Source: Roseburia hominis (lineage in GTDB: Bacteria > Bacillota > Clostridia > Lachnospirales > Lachnospiraceae). Taken from it: 64,000 nt of DNA. The DNA is taken from contig CP159990.1 of NCBI GenBank assembly GCA_040702975.1, positions 868,001 through 932,000 of the forward strand, written 5' to 3'. Every line of letters starts with the position of its first letter. The first letter of the stretch is position 1. The notes under the pieces are model-generated. The model made no database searches. It saw only the letters and a program-made list of their open reading frames with translations, and had not been told where the DNA came from. Shown here in pieces: positions 43,801 through 51,883 of this stretch. Both the position numbers and the translations under genes were made by a program.

Positions 43801-46065
43801 ATGAAAGGTGATGTGATTAAAAACGGAGTAGTTGGTAAGACAAAGCCTGTTCGTGATGCAATCCAGAAGGTGACAGGAGAGATTCGGTATGTAGGTGACA
43901 TGAAGCTGCCTCATATGCTGCACGCAAAGGTGTTGTTCAGCACGGTTGCTCATGGAAAGATCAGGAAGATAGACACTTCAAAGGCTGAGGCGCTTCCGGG
44001 AGTAAGAGCAGTTGTATGCTATAAGGATGCCCCGAAGGTGCGGTATAACAGTAACGGAGAAGACCGGAACGACTTTCCGTCCGAGATGATATTTGAAGAT
44101 CATGTGCGCTATGTCGGTGACAAAGTAGCGGCGGTAGCGGCAGATACACCGAAGATAGCGGAACAGGCGGTAAAGCTCATAGAGGTTGAATATGAGGAGC
44201 TGCCTTTCTACCTGGATCCGGAGGAGGCCATGAAGGAAGGGGCTGCCCCGATTCATGAGAATGGCAATATCCTGCAAGAGGTTCATATGTCAAGCGGTGA
44301 TGTAGACCAGGCATTTCAGGATGCGTATCGTGTCTATGAGAGAAGATTTACATTACCGGCTGTTCATCACAGCGCGATGGAGCCGCATGGATGTATCGCG
44401 GATTATTCGGCGGACGGGAAACTGACCATCTATACTCCGACCCAGGATACTTTTGGACAGAGGGATAATCTTCAGAGAATCTTTGGCCTTCCCATGAATA
44501 AAATACGGGTGGTCAATCCTGTTATGGGCGGTGGATTCGGAGGAAAAATAGATCTGATCACCGAACCGGTGGCGGCACTTTTGTCCATGAAGACCCGGAA
44601 ACCGGTAAAGCTTGTTTATACCCGTGCGGAGGCGATCGCAAGCAGCCGTACCAGACACGGAATGGTGGTCTACAATAAGATGGGCGTGGACCGTGAAGGC
44701 AATATCACGGCACTGGACATCAAGGCGATCGTCAATGCCGGTGCACAGACCAGCTGTACCATGAGTGTGACCTGGGCGATGGGCGGTAAAATATTTAAGA
44801 ATCTAAAGACAAAAAATATACGGTTCCATGGAATCCCGGTATATACGAATACCGAGCCGGCAGGTGCCATGAGAGGCTTCGGCTCTCCGCAGGCATTTTT
44901 CGGCGAACAGTGTATGATCAATACGATTGCAAAGGATCTCGGAATCAGTGTCGCCAAGATGCAGATGAGGAACCTGGTGGAGCCGTTTGATGTGGATCCG
45001 GGCAATCAGTCCTCACACGGCAATGCGAGGGTCAGAAAATGTCTGGAAAAGGGAATGGAGCTTCTGGAATACGAGGATGCCATGAAGGAGCAGGAACTGT
45101 CAAAGAAAGAAAATGGCCGTTACCGCATCGGAGTGGGGATTGCCTGCGGTGCGCATGGAAACGGGCTGTATGGCATTATGCCGGATACGACTGCGGTGAC
45201 GATCAAGATGAATGAGGACGGCTCCGCCACACTTATGACCGGTGTAAGCGACATGGGAAATGGTTCCGTGACAGTACAGATCATGGTGGCGTCAGAAACT
45301 CTTGGCATTCCAATGGAGAAGTTTGCATGCGTGCAGGCAGACACGGAGGCTACGATGTTCGACATGGGGGCCTATGCCAGCAGAGGAACCTTTGTGGGTG
45401 TCAGTGCAGCGCTTAAAACGGCGAGAAAAGTAAGAGAGGTTCTTGCAGAGGAGGCTTCAAAGCTGCTTGAGGTTCCGGCGGAGGATCTGGAATTTGCAAA
45501 TGAGGAAGTCTTCAGCGTCAGGGATGAATCGAAACGGGCAACTTTGAAAGAGGTCATGACTCATGCGATGAAGGTGACGCAGCGGGATGTCTGTATATCA
45601 GAGACATTTGCAAGCAGTGCGGCGCCGATGTCATACGGAGCCCATCTTGTCAAGGTGCAGGTAGATACACAGACCGGTGAGGTGCAGCCTCTTAAGTATG
45701 TGTCCGTGCATGATATCGGCAAGGCCATCAATCCCGGCAATCTGGAGGGACAGATGCAGGGCGGAATTCAGATGGGCTTAGGATATGCCCTGACTGAAGA
45801 AATCCGAAGGGATCCTAAGACCGGAAAGGTGCAAAATGCCACATATAAGAAATATCAAATATTCCGCGCCGACAAGATGCCGGAAATAAAAGTGGCAATG
45901 ATCGAGGATAACGAAGAATCCGGTCCATTTGGTGCAAAGAGTATCGGAGAATGTGCGGTCGTACCGTCTCCGGGCGCAGTAGTCAATGCTGTTTCAAATG
46001 CGCTTGACTGCGAGTTCATGGACATTCCGCTGACGCCGGAACGGGTTTTGAAAGCGATAAAATAA
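43801..46065 (+). CDS. Xanthine-dehydrogenase-type molybdenum-binding subunit (set 2)
   Basis: 754 residues paralogous to the set-1 large subunit. It has VVGKTKPVRDAIQKVTGEIRYVGDMKLP, the GGGFGGKIDLITEPVAALL loop, MRGFGSPQAFFGEQ and the active-site GAKSIGECAVVPSPGAVV with its Glu. Differences in the substrate-pocket segments (for example GIMPDTTAV here against GAHRDTTTS in set 1) suggest a distinct substrate. It is the last gene of the operon and is followed by a strong terminator. Confidence 0.88.
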   Translation: MKGDVIKNGVVGKTKPVRDAIQKVTGEIRYVGDMKLPHMLHAKVLFSTVAHGKIRKIDTSKAEALPGVRAVVCYKDAPKVRYNSNGEDRNDFPSEMIFEDHVRYVGDKVAAVAADTPKIAEQAVKLIEVEYEELPFYLDPEEAMKEGAAPIHENGNILQEVHMSSGDVDQAFQDAYRVYERRFTLPAVHHSAMEPHGCIADYSADGKLTIYTPTQDTFGQRDNLQRIFGLPMNKIRVVNPVMGGGFGGKIDLITEPVAALLSMKTRKPVKLVYTRAEAIASSRTRHGMVVYNKMGVDREGNITALDIKAIVNAGAQTSCTMSVTWAMGGKIFKNLKTKNIRFHGIPVYTNTEPAGAMRGFGSPQAFFGEQCMINTIAKDLGISVAKMQMRNLVEPFDVDPGNQSSHGNARVRKCLEKGMELLEYEDAMKEQELSKKENGRYRIGVGIACGAHGNGLYGIMPDTTAVTIKMNEDGSATLMTGVSDMGNGSVTVQIMVASETLGIPMEKFACVQADTEATMFDMGAYASRGTFVGVSAALKTARKVREVLAEEASKLLEVPAEDLEFANEEVFSVRDESKRATLKEVMTHAMKVTQRDVCISETFASSAAPMSYGAHLVKVQVDTQTGEVQPLKYVSVHDIGKAINPGNLEGQMQGGIQMGLGYALTEEIRRDPKTGKVQNATYKKYQIFRADKMPEIKVAMIEDNEESGPFGAKSIGECAVVPSPGAVVNAVSNALDCEFMDIPLTPERVLKAIK

Positions 46066-46080
46066 ACAGAATATTTATGC

Positions 46081-46111
46081 CAGCCATCCAGAGAGGTGGC
46101 TGGTTTTTTTA
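46081..46111 (+). terminator. Rho-independent terminator after the purine operon
   Basis: CCAGCCA and TGGCTGG pair around TCCAGAGAGG, followed by TTTTTTT. It lies ~15 nt past the set-2 molybdenum subunit stop. Confidence 0.9.
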
Positions 46112-46166
46112 GTTGCGGGGCATGCCTAAGTGAAGATTCGGTGTACCTTCACTTAGGTATTCTCGC
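46112..46166. repeat. Dispersed palindromic repeat, copy F (mirror-image form)
   Basis: GCATGCCTAAGTGAAG is followed, after ATTCGGTGTAC, by CTTCACTTAGG-TATTC. The TAAGTGAAG block is thus present in both orientations, making a longer inverted repeat than in other copies. It sits between the purine-operon terminator and the prdC promoter. Confidence 0.75.
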
Positions 46167-46203
46167 ATAAAAAAGTTATATGCGGACAGAAGGAAATAAA
46201 AAA

Positions 46204-46288
46204 TAGACTATAGTCTAGTATGGAGTTCAGTTTTTTGCTACAAATTCATGCAAATCTATTGAAATAACCCGTATTATTTGCTACAATT
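46204..46288 (+). promoter_or_regulatory. prdC promoter with palindrome and direct repeats
   Basis: TTGAAA (46259-46264), 17 bp, TACAAT (46282-46287) form the likely promoter. A 14-bp perfect palindrome TAGACTATAGTCTA lies at 46204-46217, and TTTGCTACAA-x-T occurs twice (46234-46246 and 46277-46288), the second covering the -10. Regulator binding is likely. No -24/-12 sigma-54 element was found with correct spacing. Confidence 0.55.
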
Positions 46289-46313
46289 AGGGCGAATTAT
46301 AGGAGGAGTGGTC

Positions 46314-47642
46314 ATGGGAAACTTACAAATTTTATTGCGTCAGCATGTAGGTGCACCCTGTGAGGCAGTTGTAAAAGAGGGCGACAGAGTAGAAAAAGGA
46401 ACTTTGATCGCAAGACCCACCGGGCTGGGAGCGAATATATTTTCCAGTGCATATGGCGAGGTCGTGTCTGTACAGGATGACCGAATTGTGATCAGACCGG
46501 ATGAAGAGCAGCCGGAGACCTTTGTTCCGATTCCGGAAGGAACGAAACTGGAGATGGTAAAAGCGGCCGGAGTTGTCGGAATGGGCGGCGCCGGATTCCC
46601 CACGGGCGTGAAGTTGGGAACGGACCTCGCCGGCGGTTATATTTTGATCAACGCCGCAGAGTGTGAGCCGGGGCTTGTGCATAATATCCGCCAGTTGGAA
46701 GAGGATGCGCCGAAGGTGATCCGCGGTGTCAAACATAGTATGGAGATCACGAATGCGTCAAAAGCCATATTTGCAATTAAGAAGAAGAATGAGAAAGCAG
46801 TTGCCCGTCTGCGGGAATTGTTGAAGGAAGAAGAGAATATTACGATTCATTTGCTGCCGGATATCTATCCTATGGGGGAGGAACGTGCGGTAGTACGTGA
46901 ATGTCTGGGTGTTGAACTTGGCACGACGCAGCTCCCGTCTGCGGCGGGTGCGGTCGTCTGCAATGTAGAGACTTTGGCGAGAGTTTCCGAGGCGATTGAT
47001 GAGAGGAAGCCTTGCTACTCCAAGAATCTGACGGTAGTCGGAAAGCTGAATGGTGGAAACGCTCCCCATGTATTCATGGACGTTCCTGTGGGGACAAGCG
47101 TGGAAGAACTCATCGAGAGAGCAGGCGGTATTGACGGCGTCTACGGTGAGATCATCATGGGCGGTCCATTTACCGGGAGAGCGACCGGTAAGGAAGAGCC
47201 GATCACCAAGACGACGGGCGGAATTATCGTGACGATCGATCTGCCGGATCTGCATGGGGCGAAGGTAGGGCTTTTGGTCTGTGCGTGCGGTGGAAGTGAG
47301 GAGCGTATGCGTGACATCTGCGCGAAGATGAACGGCCAGGTGGTATCGGTAGCGCGGTGCAAGCAGGCGATCGAGAACAAACCGGGAGCGCCGCTCAAAT
47401 GTGAAAGACCGGGGAATTGCCCGGGACAGGCGAAGAACAACATTCAGTTCAGGAAAGACGGATGTGAGTATATCATTATCGGAAACTGTTCGGATTGCTC
47501 CAATACGGTCATGGGTTCTGCACCGAAGATGGGACTTAAGGTATTCCACCAGACAGACCATGTGATGCGGACGATCGGCCACCCGCTTTACCGGTATCTG
47601 CGGGTATCCAAGCAGGTGGAGCAGCTTCCCGATGGAAAATAG
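46314..47642 (+). CDS. prdC: Proline reductase-associated electron-transfer protein PrdC (RnfC-like)
   Basis: 442 residues from the ATG after AGGAGG. The N-terminus (LLRQHVGAPCEAVVKEGDRVEKGTLIA) is a biotinyl-lipoyl-like/SLBB fold as in RnfC; GVVGMGGAGFPTGVKL and INAAECEPGLVHNIRQ are RnfC/NuoF-type FMN/NADH-site motifs; the SLBB segment GNAPHVFMDVPVGTSVEELI follows; CACGGSEERMR and CSDCSNTV are Cys-containing motifs at the C-terminus. In Clostridioides and relatives PrdC relays electrons from NADH or ferredoxin to proline reductase. It is first in the prd cluster. No in-frame UGA is present, so this version is not a selenoprotein. Confidence 0.88.
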   Translation: MGNLQILLRQHVGAPCEAVVKEGDRVEKGTLIARPTGLGANIFSSAYGEVVSVQDDRIVIRPDEEQPETFVPIPEGTKLEMVKAAGVVGMGGAGFPTGVKLGTDLAGGYILINAAECEPGLVHNIRQLEEDAPKVIRGVKHSMEITNASKAIFAIKKKNEKAVARLRELLKEEENITIHLLPDIYPMGEERAVVRECLGVELGTTQLPSAAGAVVCNVETLARVSEAIDERKPCYSKNLTVVGKLNGGNAPHVFMDVPVGTSVEELIERAGGIDGVYGEIIMGGPFTGRATGKEEPITKTTGGIIVTIDLPDLHGAKVGLLVCACGGSEERMRDICAKMNGQVVSVARCKQAIENKPGAPLKCERPGNCPGQAKNNIQFRKDGCEYIIIGNCSDCSNTVMGSAPKMGLKVFHQTDHVMRTIGHPLYRYLRVSKQVEQLPDGK

Positions 47643-47754
47643 ATTTCTGCATTTCCAGGGGTATTTTATGCCGGAGGAAATGTCAAATAGAGTGTAATAG
47701 AAAGATTGTAGGAGTTAAACAAGCATTTCACTAAGAAAACAGGAGGGAAAGATT

Positions 47755-49656
47755 ATGTCAATTACGGCTGAGACAGCGAAAGAACACGCAAAAGACCCGG
47801 CAGTGCTTTGCTGCCGTGCGGAAGGCGGGATCACGATTCAGGTAGCGAACCTGGAGGATCCGGCAATTTTTGATGATCTGGTAGATTCCGGACTTTTGAA
47901 TCTGGACGGCGCTCTTGCGATTGAGCAGGTTCTGGGTGCTAAGCTGGTAAAGACCTGTGATTCTCTGACTCCGCTGACCGTTGACCTGGTAGAGGGAGCA
48001 AAAGTGGCAGAAGCAGAGCAGGAACGAGAAGAAGCTTCGGCAGAGACGCCCGCAGAAGCAGCGCCGGCAGAACCGGCAAGAACGATGCCGGTAGTTTCCG
48101 GCTGCCAAGCATACCTAAGTGAACGTCCGGTGGACGTTCATCTCGGTGGAGTACTTAAGATTCATATTGGAGAGGGCAAAGATATTGATATCGAGATGCC
48201 CATGGGTTTTAACAGCGGTGTTGCCGGGGTAGAGATGCCTGCGCAGACGGCAGCAGATGCCGTGGCAGCACCGGAAGCAAAGGAGCAGGAGCCGAAGTTT
48301 ATCCGCAGCGTGACAAGAAAGCATTATCAGATTACCGAGGTAAAACGTGGACCGGAGACGAAGATCGAAGGAACGACGCTCTATATCCGTGAGGGAATCG
48401 AGGCGGAGGCAATCGAGTCCCAGAAGCTGGTTCACAATCTGAAAATTGATATCATCACACCCGAGAAGTACCACACCTATTCTGAGACGATCATGGATGT
48501 ACAGCCGATCGCAGCCAAGGAAGGGGATGACGAGATCGGAAGCGGTACCACGAGAGTTCTTGATGGCGTCATCATGATGGTGACCGGAACCGACGATAAC
48601 GGAGTACAGATCGGCGAGTTCGGTTCTTCCGAGGGATATCTGGACGAGAACATCATGTGGAATCGCCCGGGCGCACCGGATAAGGGCGAGATCTTCATCA
48701 AAACAGAAGTGACTATCGAAGCGGGAACCAACATGGAAAGACCGGGACCGCTTGCTGCACATTCTGCAACAGATGTGATCACCCAGGAGATCCGTGAAGC
48801 ACTTAAGAAACTGGATGATGAAAGCCTGGTAGTGGATACGGAGACGTTTGAACAGTACAGAAGACCGGGTAAGAAGAAAGTGGTCATCGTAAAAGAGATC
48901 ATGGGACAGGGCGCGATGCATGACAACCTGATCCTTCCGGTAGAGCCGGTAGGCGTGCTGGGCGCAAAACCGAACGTAGATTTAGGAAATGTTCCGGTCA
49001 TGGTTTCTCCGTTGGAGGTTCTTGACGGCTGTATCCATGCGCTGACCTGTATCGGACCGGCGTCCAAGGAGATGTCCAGACATTACTGGAGAGAGCCTCT
49101 GGTAAAAGAAGTGTTAAATGACGAAGAAGTGGACCTTTGCGGCGTGATTTTTGTGGGAAGCCCGCAGATCAATGCGGAGAAATTCTATGTATCCAAACGT
49201 GTGGGAATGATGGTGGAGGCGCTGGATGTGGACGGTGCATTCGTGACCACCGAGGGATTTGGAAATAACCACATCGATTTCGCGAGCCATATCGAGCAGA
49301 TTGGTATGAGAGGAATTTCCGTAGTAGGAATGTCCTTCTGTGCGGTACAGGGTGCGCTGGTAGTGGGCAATAAGTATATGACTCACATGATCGATAACAA
49401 TAAATCAGAGTCCGGTATTGAAAATGAAGTTCTGGCATGTAATACGCTCTGCAAAGAGGACGCAGTACGTGCACTTGCGATGCTGAAAGCGGCGATGGCA
49501 GGCGAAGAGGTGAAGAAGCCGGAGAGAAAATGGAATCCGAATGTGAAGTCCACCAATGTGGAACTGATCTCAAAGGATATGGATACGACTCTGGAACTGG
49601 TTGCCAATGAGCAGTCACTGCCGATGAGCCAGAAGAGGAAAGAAAAATACGACTAA
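47755..49656 (+). CDS. prdA: D-proline reductase proprotein PrdA
   Basis: 633 residues. The pyruvoyl-forming Cys432 lies in DGCIHALTCIGPASKEMSRHYW; cleavage there would give a ~46-kDa N-terminal and a ~22-kDa C-terminal chain with an N-terminal pyruvoyl group, matching the known subunit sizes. Upstream motifs include FGSSEGYLDENIMWNRPG and VVIVKEIMGQGAMHDNLILP. The enzyme reduces D-proline to 5-aminovalerate, with PrdB supplying selenocysteine. Residues ~85-115 are an Ala/Glu/Pro-rich linker. Residues ~116-131 (CQAYLSERPVDVHLG) are encoded by an in-frame copy of the window's palindromic repeat. The start follows AGGAGGG. Confidence 0.93.
   Translation: MSITAETAKEHAKDPAVLCCRAEGGITIQVANLEDPAIFDDLVDSGLLNLDGALAIEQVLGAKLVKTCDSLTPLTVDLVEGAKVAEAEQEREEASAETPAEAAPAEPARTMPVVSGCQAYLSERPVDVHLGGVLKIHIGEGKDIDIEMPMGFNSGVAGVEMPAQTAADAVAAPEAKEQEPKFIRSVTRKHYQITEVKRGPETKIEGTTLYIREGIEAEAIESQKLVHNLKIDIITPEKYHTYSETIMDVQPIAAKEGDDEIGSGTTRVLDGVIMMVTGTDDNGVQIGEFGSSEGYLDENIMWNRPGAPDKGEIFIKTEVTIEAGTNMERPGPLAAHSATDVITQEIREALKKLDDESLVVDTETFEQYRRPGKKKVVIVKEIMGQGAMHDNLILPVEPVGVLGAKPNVDLGNVPVMVSPLEVLDGCIHALTCIGPASKEMSRHYWREPLVKEVLNDEEVDLCGVIFVGSPQINAEKFYVSKRVGMMVEALDVDGAFVTTEGFGNNHIDFASHIEQIGMRGISVVGMSFCAVQGALVVGNKYMTHMIDNNKSESGIENEVLACNTLCKEDAVRALAMLKAAMAGEEVKKPERKWNPNVKSTNVELISKDMDTTLELVANEQSLPMSQKRKEKYD
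48100..48146. repeat. Dispersed palindromic repeat, copy G, in frame inside prdA
   Basis: GGCTGCCAAGCATACCTAAG is followed by perfect arms TGAACGTCC (48120-48128) and GGACGTTCA (48132-48140) around GGT, then TCTCGG. Its ~48 bp are a multiple of three and keep prdA open. It is inserted at the linker/domain boundary, just before the VLKIHIGEGKDIDIEMP segment. Confidence 0.85.
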
Positions 49657-49754
49657 GGCTTTTGAAGCTGGAAAGATAGAAGCGCAGATAAACAGGAAAA
49701 GCAGAAGGAAGGATTCAGATCCGGCAGGGTGAGAATCCAAAGCAGGTGGAAAAG

Positions 49755-50018
49755 ATGCAGTACGGAGATAAGATTATTTATATGGAAGGCGTGATCGTAG
49801 AGATCCATGACGGCTGCGTAGGAATTGATCTGAAAGGCCGTTTGGGGTATCTTAAGATACCCATGCGGATGCTGATCACAGATTATCCGCTTAAGGTGGG
49901 CCAGGAGGTCGGCTGGAACATGAGCTTTATCGAGCAGCTTGGCCCCGAGAGCAATGAGAAATACGTAAGTAATCTGGAAAAGACGAGAAGGCTTAAGTCC
50001 GGACAGGATTCCTGTTAA
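49755..50018 (+). CDS. Proline reductase cluster small protein (CBO2463/CBO2479 type)
   Basis: 87 residues beginning MQYGDKIIYMEGVIVEIHDG, then GCVGIDLKGRLGYLKIPMRML and EVGWNMSFIEQLGPES. It is predicted to be a small beta-barrel-like protein without signal or membrane segment. A gene of this type regularly stands between prdA and prdB in proline-reducing clostridia, and the sequence fits the CBO2463/CBO2479 domain. A role in assembly or regulation is possible, but its function is unknown. An upstream GTG (49746) would add three residues. Confidence 0.75.
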   Translation: MQYGDKIIYMEGVIVEIHDGCVGIDLKGRLGYLKIPMRMLITDYPLKVGQEVGWNMSFIEQLGPESNEKYVSNLEKTRRLKSGQDSC

Positions 50019-50090
50019 ATCTGTTTGAAAATGTCGGATAGATGAAGTCGCAGAGTATAGGACTACCTGCAGATTTTAGGAGGGAAAGAT

Positions 50091-50816
50091 ATGAGTTTAA
50101 CAGTAGTAAAAAGGCTGCAGTCGGAAATCTATGTTCCGATCACTCCGCCGCCCGTATGGGCTCCCGTGAAAAAAGAGTTAAAGGACATGACGATCGCACT
50201 GGCTACCGCCGCAGGCGTACACCACAAGGATCAGGAGAGGTTCAACCTGGCAGGCGATTTTACATGGAGAAAGATTACGGATACCATGCCGTCAAACGAA
50301 TTGATGGTGTCTCATGGTGGATATGACAACAGTGATGTCAACAAGGATATCAACTGTATGTTCCCGATCGACAGAATTCATGAGCTGGCAAAAGAAGGAT
50401 TTATCAAAGCCTGTGCACCGGTACATGCCGGATTCATGGGCGGCGGCGGAAATCAGGAGAAATTTAAAGGCGAGACCGGACCTGCTATCGCGGAGATGTT
50501 CGTGCAGGAGGGTGTAGATGCAGTCATCCTTACCGCCGGCTGAGGCACCTGCCACCGCTCTGCAGTTCTGGTGCAGAGAGCGATCGAGGCGGCCGGAATC
50601 CCGACCATTATCATTGCCGCGCTTCCGCCGGTAGTACGTCAGACCGGTTCCCCGCGTGCTGTGGCTCCGCTGGTTCCCATGGGGGCAAATGCCGGACAGC
50701 CAGGCAACGTGGAGATGCAGACGGGCATCGTGAAAGCGACGCTGGAGGCTCTGGTGAGCATTGAGTCTGCCGGAAAGGTTGTTTCACTTCCGTTCGAGTA
50801 TGTTGCGAAAGTATAA
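50091..50816 (+). CDS. prdB: D-proline reductase selenoprotein subunit PrdB
   Basis: 241 residues with an in-frame UGA (50541-50543) read as selenocysteine at position 151. The context is LTAG-U-GTCHRSAVLVQRA, giving the U-x-x-C redox motif that attacks the substrate. The frame continues uninterrupted after the UGA to a TAA at 50816. The N-terminus, MSLTVVKRLQSEIYVPITPPPVW, and the PEMFVQEGVDAVI-like segment agree with PrdB/GrdB-type selenoproteins. A hairpin suitable as a bacterial SECIS follows the UGA, and tRNA-Sec is encoded in the window. Automated annotation would split this gene in two. Confidence 0.93.
50541..50582 (+). promoter_or_regulatory. Bacterial SECIS element of prdB
   Basis: The UGA is followed after 12 nt by CGCTCTGCA (50556-50564) pairing with TGCAGAGAGCG (50572-50582) around the loop GTTCTGG, with a 2-nt bulge. 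Distance and form match SelB-binding hairpins located just 3' of Sec codons. Confidence 0.8.
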
Positions 50817-50841
50817 AAAGAGAATAGTTTTATGCATAATT

Positions 50842-50884
50842 AAGAGGCAGAGCCTTTCATGAATGTGGGGGGCTCTGCCTCTTG
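50842..50884 (+). terminator. Rho-independent terminator after prdB
   Basis: AAGAGGCAGAGCC and GGCTCTGCCTCTT form a 13-bp perfect stem, followed by GTCAG. It separates prdCAB from the prdDE genes, which must have another promoter. Confidence 0.75.
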
Positions 50885-50888
50885 TCAG

Positions 50889-51060
50889 ATGCTATGTATA
50901 CGCCTGGAGAGATGTGGGAGGACTTTTAGCTGCTATGTATAAGCTCAAACTGTTCGGCGGAAAGGTTAGTTGCCATACATATGCCCAAAAACGTTCGATG
51001 GATGGTTTTTGGTTGCCATGCATGCCTAAGTGAACGTCCAGTGGACGTTCATCTCGGTTC
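50889..51060. repeat. Dispersed palindromic repeat, copy H, with three degenerate tandem neighbours
   Basis: The terminal unit (51013-51058) is the best copy in the window: TTGCCATGCATGCCTAAG, then TGAACGTCC-AGT-GGACGTTCA and TCTCGG. Before it are three decayed ~43-bp units that keep the lead-in: TGCTATGTATACGCC, TGCTATGTATAAGCTC and TTGCCATACATATGCCC. The array occupies the gap between prdB and the lipoprotein gene. Confidence 0.7.
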
Positions 51061-51061
51061 C

Positions 51062-51616
51062 CTAGATATAACAATCGTGTTCCACGCTCCAGATATTGAC
51101 CTGCCAGATGGAGCCGTCGGCGTTTTTGCGGAATTTGAGCTTTTCCTCCTGCTCTGTTTCTTCAATGGAGATGGTGACTTTTACGATTTCATAGTCATCG
51201 TCTTTTTCTACAAGTTCCATATCCGTCACTTCGACCGTTTGCCCGTAATAGGTATCCAGATAATAATAGCCGGTTGTGGAGAGAAAATAATTCAGGGAAT
51301 TCGGACTAAAATATTTGCCGACAGCCTTCTCCCATGCCGCAGTGCGCGCTTCGGTTGCCTTGCGTACTTCTTCCTTCTCTTCCTCGGAAGGAACCTCAGT
51401 GCCTAAGCCGATCGTAAGATGGGGTTCTCTGTCATACAGGTCAGGGTTCGGGACGGTCATACAGGCTTTGATGATTGCCTGTGCACCTTCGCTGATTTCT
51501 TCCGGCGATTTTTCATTTGTCTTTTCGTTTTTCTTACAGCCGCTACATGCGATTGTGATAACGAGCAGCGTTAGTATGAGAATCGATAAATTTCTGGATG
51601 TGATTATTTTTTTCAT
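51062..51616 (-). CDS. Small lipoprotein of unknown function
   Basis: 184 residues. The signal sequence is MKKIITSRNLSILILTLLVI followed by lipobox ACSGC, so the mature protein is lipid-anchored at the outer membrane face. An acidic Lys/Glu-rich linker is followed by a folded domain with EAVGKYFSPNSLNYFLSTTGYYYLD-like segments and KVTISIEETEQEEKLKFRK strands, reminiscent of NTF2-like or small beta-rich lipoproteins. Its leftward orientation breaks the rightward prd genes. No specific function can be assigned. Confidence 0.75.
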   Translation of the reverse strand: MKKIITSRNLSILILTLLVITIACSGCKKNEKTNEKSPEEISEGAQAIIKACMTVPNPDLYDREPHLTIGLGTEVPSEEEKEEVRKATEARTAAWEKAVGKYFSPNSLNYFLSTTGYYYLDTYYGQTVEVTDMELVEKDDDYEIVKVTISIEETEQEEKLKFRKNADGSIWQVNIWSVEHDCYI

Positions 51617-51883
51617 AAAAACCTCGCCTCCTTATCTGAAAATAATAAGTCCATTAGTGATATCACAGTTTATTTAGTTTGGTTTATTATAATAGAATGA
51701 TAATTTTCTTGCAATATAGTTTGCGTGAATGCAGAGATTTCCTGCGTGGATATTGACTATGTTTTTACTTTCAAAGCAAGCAAGATTCTCTTCTATACCC
51801 AAGGGCACCTTAATCCGGATAATTATTTTATAATCCTTGCTATTGTATCGCTGTGGAGATATAATTGGGGAGAGGTGATGAAA

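Noticed and set aside
46230..46290. Sigma-54 (-24/-12) promoter for prdC.
   Set aside because: TTGCT motifs exist, but no GG lies at the required 10-nt distance; a SigA-type promoter fits better.
50091..50816. Stop codon splitting prdB into two open frames, suggesting a pseudogene.
   Set aside because: The UGA is in the conserved U-x-x-C position of PrdB, has a SECIS-like hairpin behind it, and tRNA-Sec is present; selenocysteine readthrough explains it.
10171..51060. CRISPR-like array made of the CATACCTAAGTGAAC repeats.
   Set aside because: Copies are scattered over 40 kb, diverged and not separated by regular unique spacers; no cas genes are present.
50981..51406. 141-codon plus-strand frame starting inside the repeat array.
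   Set aside because: Mostly antisense to the lipoprotein gene; only its first part is repeat-derived (SERPVDVHLG) and there is no ribosome-binding site.
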